Of a DNA stretch of 6,457 bases, positions 1 to 6,168 are shown piece after piece. The stretch is from Actinomycetes bacterium (GTDB lineage Bacteria > Actinomycetota > Actinomycetes > Propionibacteriales > Propionibacteriaceae). The notes beneath the pieces were generated by a model. The model saw only the letters and a list, made by a program, of their open reading frames with translations, ran no database searches and had not been told where the DNA came from. Positions within the stretch are counted from its first letter, which is position 1; every line of letters begins with the position of its first letter. The DNA is taken from contig WQUE01000078.1 of the NCBI GenBank assembly GCA_009785885.1, positions 1 to 6,457 of the forward strand. The letters are read 5' to 3'. The position numbers were made by a program, and so were the translations under genes.

Positions 1-204
1 ACGTTCCGCGACGCCATCGAGTGTGCGTCCTACGAACACGAGGACGGCACGGTGCGCTGGGTGATGATCGCCGTGGACGACGCCGGGCGACCGCATGAGG
101 CCGTGTGGGTTGAACTGGGCGGTGGCGACTACTTGGCGATCCACTGCCAGCGGCTGCGACGGAGCACGGCGAACCTGATACGCCGATTGAAGGAGGGACG
201 ATGA
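1..204 (+). CDS. BrnT-like toxin, C-terminal part (5' end outside window)
   Basis: Reading frame 1 is open from the first base to a TGA at 202-204 and gives 67 residues, so the gene starts upstream of the window. The visible part has a beta-rich core (VRWVMIAVDDAGR, then HEAVWVEL), the sequence YLAIHCQRLRR, and a basic helix ending in RRLKEGR. This pattern, a strand, a D-x-x-G-R turn, another strand, then I-H-x-x-R-L-R, resembles the C-terminal half of BrnT-like and related small RNase toxins paired with ribbon-helix-helix antitoxins in actinobacteria. The following gene is such an antitoxin and overlaps by four bases (ATGA), the toxin-first order known for BrnT/BrnA. If it is a toxin, it would cleave RNA and be neutralised by the downstream protein. 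The family call is from pattern memory and the N-terminal half cannot be seen. It could be another toxin fold in the same gene arrangement. Confidence 0.55.
   Translation, partial: TFRDAIECASYEHEDGTVRWVMIAVDDAGRPHEAVWVELGGGDYLAIHCQRLRRSTANLIRRLKEGR
190..197 (+). promoter_or_regulatory. Strong Shine-Dalgarno for the RHH antitoxin gene
   Basis: AAGGAGGG sits inside the last codons of the upstream toxin frame, three bases before the ATG at 201. With the ATGA stop/start overlap at 201-204 it indicates translational coupling of toxin and antitoxin, and it supports ATG 201 as the start. Confidence 0.7.
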
Positions 205-464
205 CCACGTACGGGCACACCGCGACGGGCAGGCCGATCGACGACCACGTGATCGACAGAATCGCCGCCGAGGCGGAAGCCGGTTACCCCGACTGGCAAC
301 TCAAGATCGGCCGCCCGCCGATGGACAAGGGGCCATCGCGCAGCCGGACATTCCGGTTGGGCAGCACTCTGGATGCCGCTCTCGAGGCCCGCGCCGAAGC
401 CGAGCAGGTATCGCCCAGCGCCATCGTGCGGGCCGCCTTGGCCGAGTACCTCTTGGCCGCGTGA
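201..464 (+). CDS. Ribbon-helix-helix (CopG-type) antitoxin
   Basis: An 87-residue protein, probably the antitoxin and autorepressor of the upstream toxin gene. The C-terminal half is a ribbon-helix-helix DNA-binding fold: a short strand around residues 47-54 (SRSRTFRLG), a first helix about 56-69 and a second about 72-86 (SPSAIVRAALAEYL), with the usual turn between the helices. RHH proteins dimerise and insert the paired strands into the DNA major groove. The N-terminal half (YGHTATGRPIDDHVIDRIAAEAEAGYP) looks like the extension seen in actinobacterial antitoxins of this kind, where it would contact the toxin. That role is inferred. ATG 201 has a strong Shine-Dalgarno and overlaps the toxin stop, so the two genes form one transcription unit. 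The operator was not identified. Confidence is high for the RHH fold and moderate for the antitoxin role. Confidence 0.8.
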   Translation: MTTYGHTATGRPIDDHVIDRIAAEAEAGYPDWQLKIGRPPMDKGPSRSRTFRLGSTLDAALEARAEAEQVSPSAIVRAALAEYLLAA

Positions 465-468
465 CAGA

Positions 469-547
469 CCTGCCAGGAGGGCCGGCTCACCCTGTGGGGA
501 CTCGTAGACGCGGCGGAACGAGTGAACCCTGTTGCTAGACTGGCAGG
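469..547. repeat. 8-bp inverted repeat flanking the AbrB promoter region
   Basis: CCTGCCAG at 469-476 and its exact reverse complement CTGGCAGG at 540-547 are separated by 63 bases. The left arm begins five bases after the RHH stop codon. The right arm overlaps the end of the candidate -10 box of the downstream antitoxin gene. The placement would suit an autoregulatory operator pair, but eight bases can match by chance in GC-rich DNA. Confidence 0.35.
533..541 (+). promoter_or_regulatory. Candidate extended -10 promoter for the AbrB/PIN pair
   Basis: TGCTAGACT reads as a TGn extension (533-535) plus a -10 hexamer TAGACT (536-541), four of six matching TATAAT. This gives a predicted transcript start near 548 and a leader of about 25 bases. 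No good -35 box is visible at the usual distance, which is tolerable for an extended -10 promoter. It is the only promoter-like sequence noticed in the 109-base gap between the two antitoxin genes. Confidence 0.4.
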
Positions 548-561
548 CAAGTAAGGAAAGT

Positions 562-567
562 AAGGAG
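562..567 (+). promoter_or_regulatory. Shine-Dalgarno for the AbrB-type antitoxin
   Basis: AAGGAG precedes two adjacent ATG codons, 571 and 574. The spacer is three bases to the first and six to the second, so 574 is slightly favoured. The TTG at 532, which would add a 14-residue leader, has no comparable ribosome binding site and coincides with the promoter-like sequence. Confidence 0.65.
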
Positions 568-573
568 ACCATG

Positions 574-852
574 ATGATCGCGACGGCGACCGTGACGTCC
601 AAGGGTCAAGTCACGATACCGGCGCGGATCCGGCGTCAGTTCGGCTTCGACCAGGGAGTCCAGGTGGTGTTCGTCGAGGAAGCCGGCCGTCTCTACGTTG
701 AGAACGCGGTCGGATTGTCCTTCTCCCGGCTCCAAGAGGCGATGGCGGGTGAGGCCGAGCGCGTGGGGCTGGAGCCTGAGGCCGATGTGGTCGAGATGGT
801 GAAGGAGATCCGACGCGAACGCGGGGAGGCCGTTCGTGCGGGTCATGCGTGA
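574..852 (+). CDS. AbrB/MazE-type (swapped-hairpin) antitoxin
   Basis: About 92 residues from ATG 574, or 93 from ATG 571. The N-terminal ~45 residues are a typical AbrB/SpoVT/MazE swapped-hairpin DNA-binding domain: the signature TVTSKGQVTIPARIRRQFG (residues 7-24), then a D-x-G turn and a beta pair, VQVVFVEEAGRLYVEN. Such domains form intertwined dimers that bind the promoter. The C-terminal half (about 50-92) is charged and helical (SRLQEAMAGEAERVGL, EMVKEIRRERGE) and probably wraps the PIN toxin, as in VapB-like antitoxins. The 3' end overlaps the PIN gene by 17 bases, so the two are almost certainly co-translated. Expected role: neutralise the toxin and repress the pair's own promoter. 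Family assignment is confident. The partner is inferred from adjacency. Confidence 0.88.
   Translation: MIATATVTSKGQVTIPARIRRQFGFDQGVQVVFVEEAGRLYVENAVGLSFSRLQEAMAGEAERVGLEPEADVVEMVKEIRRERGEAVRAGHA
823..829 (+). promoter_or_regulatory. Shine-Dalgarno deciding the GTG start of the PIN toxin
   Basis: GGGGAGG lies six bases before GTG 836, inside the antitoxin coding region. The alternative ATG at 845 would be 15 bases away, too far, so GTG 836 is preferred even though both give an intact PIN domain. Confidence 0.65.
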
Positions 853-1294
853 CACCAATGTCGTCATCTCCATCGCGCTCTTCGCCAGCCCCGGAATGGA
901 CGCCGTGAAGGCAGCCCTCGAGCGTGATCGGGTGGTGCTATGCGATTTCGTCGTGGACGAGTTGCGGGAGGTTTTCGCTCGGAAGTTCCCCGGTCGAATC
1001 GACGACCTCGAGTGCTTCTTGGCGGGTCTGAGGTTTGACCGCGCCGACACCGTGTGGAGCCTGCCCGGCCTGCCTGATGTGCGCGATGGGGCCGATATTC
1101 CCGTCCTGGCGAGCGCTGTCTCCAGCGGCGTGGACATCTTGCTGACCGGCGACAAGGATCTCACCACCCTGGATCTGGTCAGACCGAGAATCCTCACGCC
1201 GAGCGAGTACGCCGGCCTGGTCAGGCACGCGGGGCAAGCGTCGAGCGGACGACCGCACAGCCGCTCTCGGTCGGCGGGGCCATTCGGCGGATGA
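836..1294 (+). CDS. PIN-domain toxin (putative RNase)
   Basis: A 152-residue PIN-domain protein, the presumed toxin of the preceding antitoxin. PIN domains are Mg2+/Mn2+-dependent ribonucleases with a cluster of acidic residues. Visible here: D6 in MRDTNVVIS, E42 in VVDELREVF, D84/D87 in RDGADIPVLASA, and D106 in LLTGDKDL. The layout matches the subgroup annotated as putative toxin-antitoxin component of the PIN family (COG1569-like), typically about 130-145 residues. Activity would be cleavage of cellular RNA when the antitoxin is lost. The last ~25 residues (after SEYAGL) are Ser/Arg/Gly-rich and lie outside the PIN fold. The gene uses a GTG start and overlaps the antitoxin by 17 bases. pglZ begins 98 bases downstream on the same strand, so read-through transcription into the BREX genes is possible. 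Confidence 0.88.
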   Translation: MRVMRDTNVVISIALFASPGMDAVKAALERDRVVLCDFVVDELREVFARKFPGRIDDLECFLAGLRFDRADTVWSLPGLPDVRDGADIPVLASAVSSGVDILLTGDKDLTTLDLVRPRILTPSEYAGLVRHAGQASSGRPHSRSRSAGPFGG

Positions 1295-1392
1295 ACAGGC
1301 CGCTGAAGGTAGGGTTGAATCAGTTCGGCGTGAGGCGGGCGAGTCAGGTGGTCCATGTCCCTGACCGACCACGAAGAGGATGGCGGTGACCG
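1295..1392 (+). promoter_or_regulatory. Leader of pglZ with possible promoter and competing hairpins
   Basis: A 98-base gap between the PIN gene and pglZ. A poor promoter match is TGAACA (1292-1297) and TTGAAT (1315-1320) with a 17-base spacer, each four of six to consensus. Downstream, GTCAGG (1343-1348) can pair with CCTGAC (1360-1365), and GTGGTC (1348-1353) can pair with GACCAC (1367-1372). The two stems cannot form together. A weak purine-rich stretch, AAGAGGA (1374-1380), is 12 bases from the pglZ ATG. None of this is decisive. pglZ may simply be transcribed from upstream. Confidence 0.25.
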
Positions 1393-3891
1393 ATGAGCAT
1401 CCTGGACTCCATCGAACGGCAGTTGGTCCAACGCTTCGCCGACCCGACACCGCCAGGGCGCGTCATCATCTGGTCGGACCCGGAGCGGGAATACGAATCG
1501 CAGGTCGATCTGCTGACGCTGCCCGGCGTGACGGTGCTGCACGTGGACAGAAACGAGTTCGCCCTCAAGCGCCGGGTGCTGGCCACCGAGCCGAAGGCCA
1601 AGTTCTTGGTCTACCGGGCCGGCCCCACGCCCGCCGACCTGGACAACTGGTTGCTCGACCTCGACCTGGCGTTCGGCGTCTTCGAGGCCGACCGGGCCTC
1701 CCTCGTGATGCACGAGACCGGCGTGCCGCGTGAGGTTGCCGAGCGGTACCCGGCCTACTTCGACTCCGCCGCGCGCAACCAGGCGCTGAAAGCCCGGATC
1801 GGGCCCGACGACGACCCCACGGACATCGCCGCGACGATGATCGCGCTGCTCATCGGGATCGAGGATCGCTCCCTGGGCGCGATCTGGCGGGCGCTCTTGA
1901 CCGAGCACGCGCACGGTCGGGCGACCTGGATCGGCGAGATCGTCAAGCTCGGCCTGGCCGATTTCCACTGGGCGGGCACGCGGGACATCTACGGCTACGC
2001 CAGTCCCCAGCCGTCGGTCGAGGATTTCACGCTGTGGCTGTTCGCGCGGGCCTGGGATCAGTTCGCCTCGACTACCCCGGGCGAGTTTCGCAACATCCAG
2101 CGTGACTTTTCGATGTGGGCCAACGACGGGCGGTTCGCCGAGGCGTTCCCGGTGCTGGCCGACCGGGCCGCCGACCGGCTGCGGATCGGCGGGCAGGTCG
2201 CCGAGCTGGATCTCGCCGCACTCCTGCCACGGTTCACGTTCCGGCAGGTCGATGAGCAGATCCTGAGGAGCCTGGCCGAGGGCGTCCGCCAGCGGACGAT
2301 CCGGGACAGCGACGTGCAGGAGACGGCGCGCCGTCGCGCCGCGGGCCCCTGGTACGCCACGTTCGCCGATCACTATCGGGCGGTCGCCGCGGCCTCCGTT
2401 CTCCTGACCCGGATCGACTCGTCGCGGCTCGGGCTGACCTCCCCGGCCGAGGGGGTGCGCCGCTATGCGGACGAGTGGTACGCCGTTGACCAGGCCTATC
2501 GCACGTTCACGTGGCACGCCGGCCAGGCCGAACCGACGCCGTCGCTGGAGGAACTGAAGCGAACCGTTGAAGCTTTCTACGCCACTCAGTACCTCAAGCC
2601 GCTGGGCGACGAGTGGTCGCGCCAGGTCGATGCGCTGGCCGCCTGGCCGCCGCCGGGCGTGGCCGCCCAGACGTCGTTCTTCGCCGACCGCGTGCAGCGG
2701 CCGTTCCTGGACAAAGGCACGAGGGTCGCCGTCATCGTCTCGGACGCGCTGCGTTACGAGGTGGCCGAGGAATTGGGCCGGCGGCTGCGCCAGGAGGACC
2801 GGTTCGAGGCCGCCCTGACGCCGATGGTGAGCACGCTGCCGTCGTATACCCAGCTCGGCATGGCCGCCTTGCTGCCCCACGAGTCGCTGGCGTTCGCGGC
2901 GGGAGACAAGGCACTCGTCGAGGTCGACGGCGCCCCGTCGGACGGGACGGAGAAGCGCGCCAAGATCCTCGCGCCGCACCAAGGTTCGGCGATTTCGGCG
3001 ACCGCCTGGCTGGCGTTGAGCCAGGACGCCGCCCGGGAGCGCGCTAAGGCGGTCCAGGTGCTGTACGTCTACCACAACCGGATCGACCTGGCCGGTGACA
3101 AAGCCACCAGCGAAACGACCGTCTTCGACGAGGCCGAGGCCACCATCGTCGAACTCATCAAGCTGGCCAAGAAACTGGCGAACGCCAACGTCTCGAACAT
3201 CGTGATCACGGCCGACCACGGCTTCTTGTACCAGGAAACGCCGCTCGAAGAATCGGAATACCTGTCAGTCAAGCCTCACGGGGACAAACTCCTCTTCACC
3301 AACCACCGCTTCGTCCTCGGCCTCGGTCTGAAGCGTGACAACGCCTTCGTCACGTTCACCCCGGCCCAACTGGGAATGGCGGGGGAGATTGAGGCACAAG
3401 TGCCGAAATCCATCCACCGACTGCGCCTGCCGGGTTCGGGGGTGCGATACGTCCACGGCGGGGCGACCCTCCAAGAGGTCGTGTTGCCCGTGCTGGCGAT
3501 CAACAAGAAACGCGCCTCCGACACGCGCCAAGTGGCGGTCAAGCCGATGGCCGAGACGGACAAGATCACGACGGGGCAGATCACCGTCCTGCTCTACCAG
3601 GAAGAACCGGTCACCGACAAAGTCAAGGGCCGCAGCTTGATCGCGGGGCTGTGGGTAGGCGACGTCCTCATTTCGAACGAGGTCGCCGTCGCGTGTACGC
3701 AACAATCGGCCGAGCAGCGTGACCGGATCTATCCGGTGCGCCTGGTGCTGAGCAAAGAGGCGGACGATTTCAACGGGCGGACGGTCGAACTGAGGCTGTA
3801 CGAGCAAGTCAGCGCCTCCCAGCGCGCCCGCTACCCCGACGTCGTCCGTTTCACGCTGCTGCGGACTTTCACCTCGGACTTCGATTTCTGA
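1393..3891 (+). CDS. pglZ: BREX phosphatase-superfamily protein PglZ (type A)
   Basis: An 832-residue core BREX protein of the length usual for type A PglZ (about 840). PglZ is a metal-dependent member of the alkaline phosphatase superfamily that works with BrxB, BrxC and PglX in phage exclusion and host DNA methylation. The central PglZ domain (about 440-700) shows a metal-ligand strand VIVSDALRYEV (D451, R454, E456), PSYTQLGMAALLP with T486 as the likely nucleophile-position residue, YVYHNRID (H561, D565), the ITADHGFLY motif (D608, H609), and YVHGGATLQEVVLP (H688, E695). The N-terminal ~430 residues are the long helical region typical of the family. The last ~110 (from about 720) look like an all-beta accessory domain. 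The start is firm: an in-frame TGA at 1387-1389 lies just before ATG 1393. All expected acidic and His ligands appear present, so the gene looks functional. It is followed by brxL after 66 bases on the same strand, probably as one operon. Confidence 0.95.
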   Translation: MSILDSIERQLVQRFADPTPPGRVIIWSDPEREYESQVDLLTLPGVTVLHVDRNEFALKRRVLATEPKAKFLVYRAGPTPADLDNWLLDLDLAFGVFEADRASLVMHETGVPREVAERYPAYFDSAARNQALKARIGPDDDPTDIAATMIALLIGIEDRSLGAIWRALLTEHAHGRATWIGEIVKLGLADFHWAGTRDIYGYASPQPSVEDFTLWLFARAWDQFASTTPGEFRNIQRDFSMWANDGRFAEAFPVLADRAADRLRIGGQVAELDLAALLPRFTFRQVDEQILRSLAEGVRQRTIRDSDVQETARRRAAGPWYATFADHYRAVAAASVLLTRIDSSRLGLTSPAEGVRRYADEWYAVDQAYRTFTWHAGQAEPTPSLEELKRTVEAFYATQYLKPLGDEWSRQVDALAAWPPPGVAAQTSFFADRVQRPFLDKGTRVAVIVSDALRYEVAEELGRRLRQEDRFEAALTPMVSTLPSYTQLGMAALLPHESLAFAAGDKALVEVDGAPSDGTEKRAKILAPHQGSAISATAWLALSQDAARERAKAVQVLYVYHNRIDLAGDKATSETTVFDEAEATIVELIKLAKKLANANVSNIVITADHGFLYQETPLEESEYLSVKPHGDKLLFTNHRFVLGLGLKRDNAFVTFTPAQLGMAGEIEAQVPKSIHRLRLPGSGVRYVHGGATLQEVVLPVLAINKKRASDTRQVAVKPMAETDKITTGQITVLLYQEEPVTDKVKGRSLIAGLWVGDVLISNEVAVACTQQSAEQRDRIYPVRLVLSKEADDFNGRTVELRLYEQVSASQRARYPDVVRFTLLRTFTSDFDF

Positions 3892-3907
3892 GAGTGGTAA
3901 CGAAGGT

Positions 3908-3921
3908 TTGGCGCGCGCCAA
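3908..3921. promoter_or_regulatory. Perfect 14-bp palindrome between pglZ and brxL
   Basis: TTGGCGCGCGCCAA is its own reverse complement and lies in the middle of the 66-base gap, 36 bases before the brxL start. Possible roles are an operator for a dimeric regulator or a small RNA hairpin. No T-run follows, so it does not look like a terminator. The self-complementarity is certain; function is a guess. Confidence 0.4.
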
Positions 3922-3947
3922 GATCTGTGGGACAGGAATCGACGAGA

Positions 3948-3953
3948 AAGGGA
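3948..3953 (+). promoter_or_regulatory. Shine-Dalgarno for brxL
   Basis: AAGGGA with a four-base spacer to ATG 3958 supports this start, which adds a disordered acidic leader of about 29 residues before the conserved BrxL N-terminal domain. Confidence 0.55.
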
Positions 3954-3957
3954 CACA

Positions 3958-6168
3958 ATGGCCGACCAGACCACCGGGTTCGCGGGGCCGGACCCAGCCG
4001 CCGACGACACTGCGGCTGACCCTCAGCCCGTGACCGCCACGCCGCTCGACCGGAAAGTCGCCGCCGTCTTCCCGGGCGTCGTCGTCCGCAAAGACCTGGT
4101 CAAGGCCGTCAAGGGCAACGCCATCGTCCCCACCTACGTCCTGGAGTACCTACTCGGCCAGCGCGCCGCCACCGACGACGAGGCGTCCATCCGCACCGGC
4201 ATCGAGGACGTCCGGGCGATCCTGCGCGAGCATTACGTCCATCGGGACGAGGACCGCCTGGTCCAGTCGAAGATCCGCGAGAAGGGAAGCCACCAGGTCA
4301 TCGACAAGGTGTCGGTGGCGCTGAACGAGCGGCAGGACATCTACGAAGCCGAATTCTCCAACCTAGGCATCAAACACGTCATCGTCTCCTCGGACATCGT
4401 CCAGCGTCACGAGAAACTGCTGACCGGCGGGGTCTGGTGCATTTGCAGCATCACCTACGCCCACACCGGTGACCCCAAAGACGTGCCCTGGCTGCTGGCC
4501 AGCCTCAAGCCGATCCAGTTATCGCGACTTGACCTGGAGGATTACCGGGCGAAACGCGCCGAGTTCTCCACAGCCGAGTGGATCGACGTCCTGACCTCGT
4601 CGATCGGGTTCGATCCGGCGTTGTTCGGCGCCCGGGCCAAGCTGCTCCACCTCGTGCGGCTGATCCCGTTCGTCGAGCGCAACTACAACCTGGTCGAACT
4701 CGGCCCCAAAGGCACCGGCAAATCCCACGTCTACTCGGAATTCTCCCCCCACGGGATGCTGATCTCCGGCGGCGAGGTGACGGTGGCCAAGCTGTTCGTC
4801 AACAACGCCAACGGACGGATCGGCCTGGTCGGGTACTGGGACTGCGTGGCCTTCGACGAGTTCGCCGGCAAGAAGAAGCGAGCCGACCGGGCGCTGGTCG
4901 ACATCATGAAGAACTACATGGCCAACAAGTCGTTCTCGCGCGGCGTCGAACCGCTGGGGGCCCAAGCGTCGATGGTGTTCATCGGCAACACAGCCCACAC
5001 GGTGCCGTACATGCTGCAACACTCGGACTTGTTCGACGAATTGCCGGAGCAGTACCACGATCCCGCTTTCCTCGACCGCATCCACTTCTACATCCCCGGC
5101 TGGGAATTCGAACAAATCCGGGGCGAGATGTTCTCGACCGGCTATGGCTTCGTCGTCGACTACCTGGCTGAAGCGCTCAAGTCGATGCGTGACCTCGATT
5201 ACTCCGACCGGTACGAACCGTTGATCGAGCTGTCGGCCGATATTTCCACGCGGGATCTCGACGGCATTCGCAAGACGTTCTCCGGGTTGATGAAACTGAT
5301 CCACCCGGACGGGCAGGCGGCGCCCGACGAGATCGAAGCCCTGCTCGCGGTCGCCATGGAAGGCCGCAAGCGGGTCAAAGACCAACTCATCCGGATCGAC
5401 GCCACCATGACCCCGGTGCGGTTCGCCTACCGCCGGGCCGGCCAATGGCACGACGTGACGACGCTCGAGGAGAACGAATACCCCGATCTCTATCGACGGC
5501 GGGCTGCGGAACCGAACGCTGCCGGGGAGGCGGGTCTGGACGGCGCCGGGGAGGAAGGTCGGGACACCGCCGCACAGTCGGATCAGGGCACCGCCGCGCC
5601 CAAAGTCGTCTCGACCACGGGGTCAGCGGCCGAACCCGGCGTGGCAGCTGTGCCGTCCCAGCCCGACCCCGCGCCGGGCCACCTCGTGGTGCGCGAGGGC
5701 CAACGGGGAGTCACCTACGACCGCCTGTTCGGCCCGTACCTGCGTGGCGCCACCCGGATCACGCTGGTCGATCCGTACATCCGGGCCGACCATCAGGCGC
5801 GCAACTTGATGGAGTTCATCGAGACCGTCTTGGCGGTCACCTCCCGCACTCAAGAGATACACGTCAGCCTGGTCACCGGCCATGACGACGATCCCGAGGC
5901 CACCAGGAAGCAGATCAACAACTTGGAAACCATCCGCACCAACGCCGCCGCTGCGGGCGTGAACTTCGACTACGAGTTCAGCTCGACGGCCCACGACCGC
6001 TGGATCGACACCGACACGGGCTGGCGCGTCACGCTGGGGCGGGGTCTCGACATCTACCAACCGTTCTCGACCGATTGGCTCGACTTGCCGCTGCGTCAGC
6101 AGGCCGCCCGCCAGGCCAAGGAGTTCCAGGTCACGTACCTCCGCCGCGAAGGGGAGGACGACGCCTGA
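3958..6168 (+). CDS. brxL: BrxL AAA+ BREX protein with C-terminal MITD1-like (MIT_C) domain
   Basis: A 736-residue BREX effector or motor protein. Order: disordered leader (1-29); BrxL N-terminal, DNA-binding-type domain (about 30-200, starting LDRKVAAVFPG); AAA+ ATPase (about 205-510) with Walker A GPKGTGKS (249-256, K255), Walker B VAFDEF (D300, E301), sensor-1 IGNTAH (N344) and a candidate arginine finger R374 in FLDRIHFY; low-complexity Ala/Gly/Glu/Pro linker (about 516-574); then a ~150-residue domain. Canonical BrxL ends in a Lon-like domain, and BrxL is known to form DNA-bound hexamers. Here no Lon-type Ser-Lys region is seen. Instead VTYDRLFGPYL (585-595), ITLVDPYIR, HDRWI (679-683), and GWRVTLGRGLDIYQ (688-701) match the PLD-like C-terminal domain of eukaryotic MITD1 (HDR...NGW..KIGRGLD). 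No HxK catalytic motif is present, so a binding role is likelier than catalysis. The MIT_C call is from motif recall. The gene has one TTA codon (4519-4521). Confidence 0.93.
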   Translation: MADQTTGFAGPDPAADDTAADPQPVTATPLDRKVAAVFPGVVVRKDLVKAVKGNAIVPTYVLEYLLGQRAATDDEASIRTGIEDVRAILREHYVHRDEDRLVQSKIREKGSHQVIDKVSVALNERQDIYEAEFSNLGIKHVIVSSDIVQRHEKLLTGGVWCICSITYAHTGDPKDVPWLLASLKPIQLSRLDLEDYRAKRAEFSTAEWIDVLTSSIGFDPALFGARAKLLHLVRLIPFVERNYNLVELGPKGTGKSHVYSEFSPHGMLISGGEVTVAKLFVNNANGRIGLVGYWDCVAFDEFAGKKKRADRALVDIMKNYMANKSFSRGVEPLGAQASMVFIGNTAHTVPYMLQHSDLFDELPEQYHDPAFLDRIHFYIPGWEFEQIRGEMFSTGYGFVVDYLAEALKSMRDLDYSDRYEPLIELSADISTRDLDGIRKTFSGLMKLIHPDGQAAPDEIEALLAVAMEGRKRVKDQLIRIDATMTPVRFAYRRAGQWHDVTTLEENEYPDLYRRRAAEPNAAGEAGLDGAGEEGRDTAAQSDQGTAAPKVVSTTGSAAEPGVAAVPSQPDPAPGHLVVREGQRGVTYDRLFGPYLRGATRITLVDPYIRADHQARNLMEFIETVLAVTSRTQEIHVSLVTGHDDDPEATRKQINNLETIRTNAAAAGVNFDYEFSSTAHDRWIDTDTGWRVTLGRGLDIYQPFSTDWLDLPLRQQAARQAKEFQVTYLRREGEDDA
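5521..5568 (+). repeat. Two-copy 24-bp in-frame tandem repeat in the brxL linker
   Basis: Copies at 5521-5544 and 5545-5568 both begin GCCGGGGAGG and match at 19 of 24 positions. They encode AGEAGLDG and AGEEGRDT (residues 522-537), so the duplication preserves the frame and lengthens the flexible linker between the ATPase and the MITD1-like domain. Confidence 0.6.

Noticed and set aside
532..570. TTG 532 as start of the AbrB antitoxin
   Set aside because: No ribosome binding site, and it overlaps the -10-like sequence. The ATGs at 571/574 follow AAGGAG.
129..602. Minus-strand open frame of 157 codons with a hydrophobic start
   Set aside because: It overlaps the toxin fragment, the RHH antitoxin and the AbrB promoter antisense. 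The hydrophobic stretch is the complement of the AbrB 5' end.
1380..1733. Plus-strand open frame overlapping the pglZ start
   Set aside because: Arg/Pro/Ala-rich out-of-frame reading of pglZ with no family resemblance.
535..3219. Very long minus-strand open frame (894 codons)
   Set aside because: It runs antisense to the antitoxin, the PIN toxin and two thirds of pglZ, whose motifs are unmistakable. Its translation is Arg/Gly/Leu-rich without recognisable domains, the usual antisense shadow in GC-rich DNA.
3265..3921. Minus-strand open frame of 218 codons across the pglZ 3' end
   Set aside because: Shadow of the pglZ C-terminal coding region, with low-complexity composition and no recognised motifs.
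4519..5451. Minus-strand open frame of 310 codons inside brxL
   Set aside because: It is antisense to the BrxL ATPase domain with its Walker motifs; no domain or ribosome binding site supports it.
5680..6168. Active phospholipase D or nuclease domain at the BrxL C-terminus
   Set aside because: The fold resembles PLD-like MIT_C, but no HxK(x4)D motif is present, so catalysis is not claimed.
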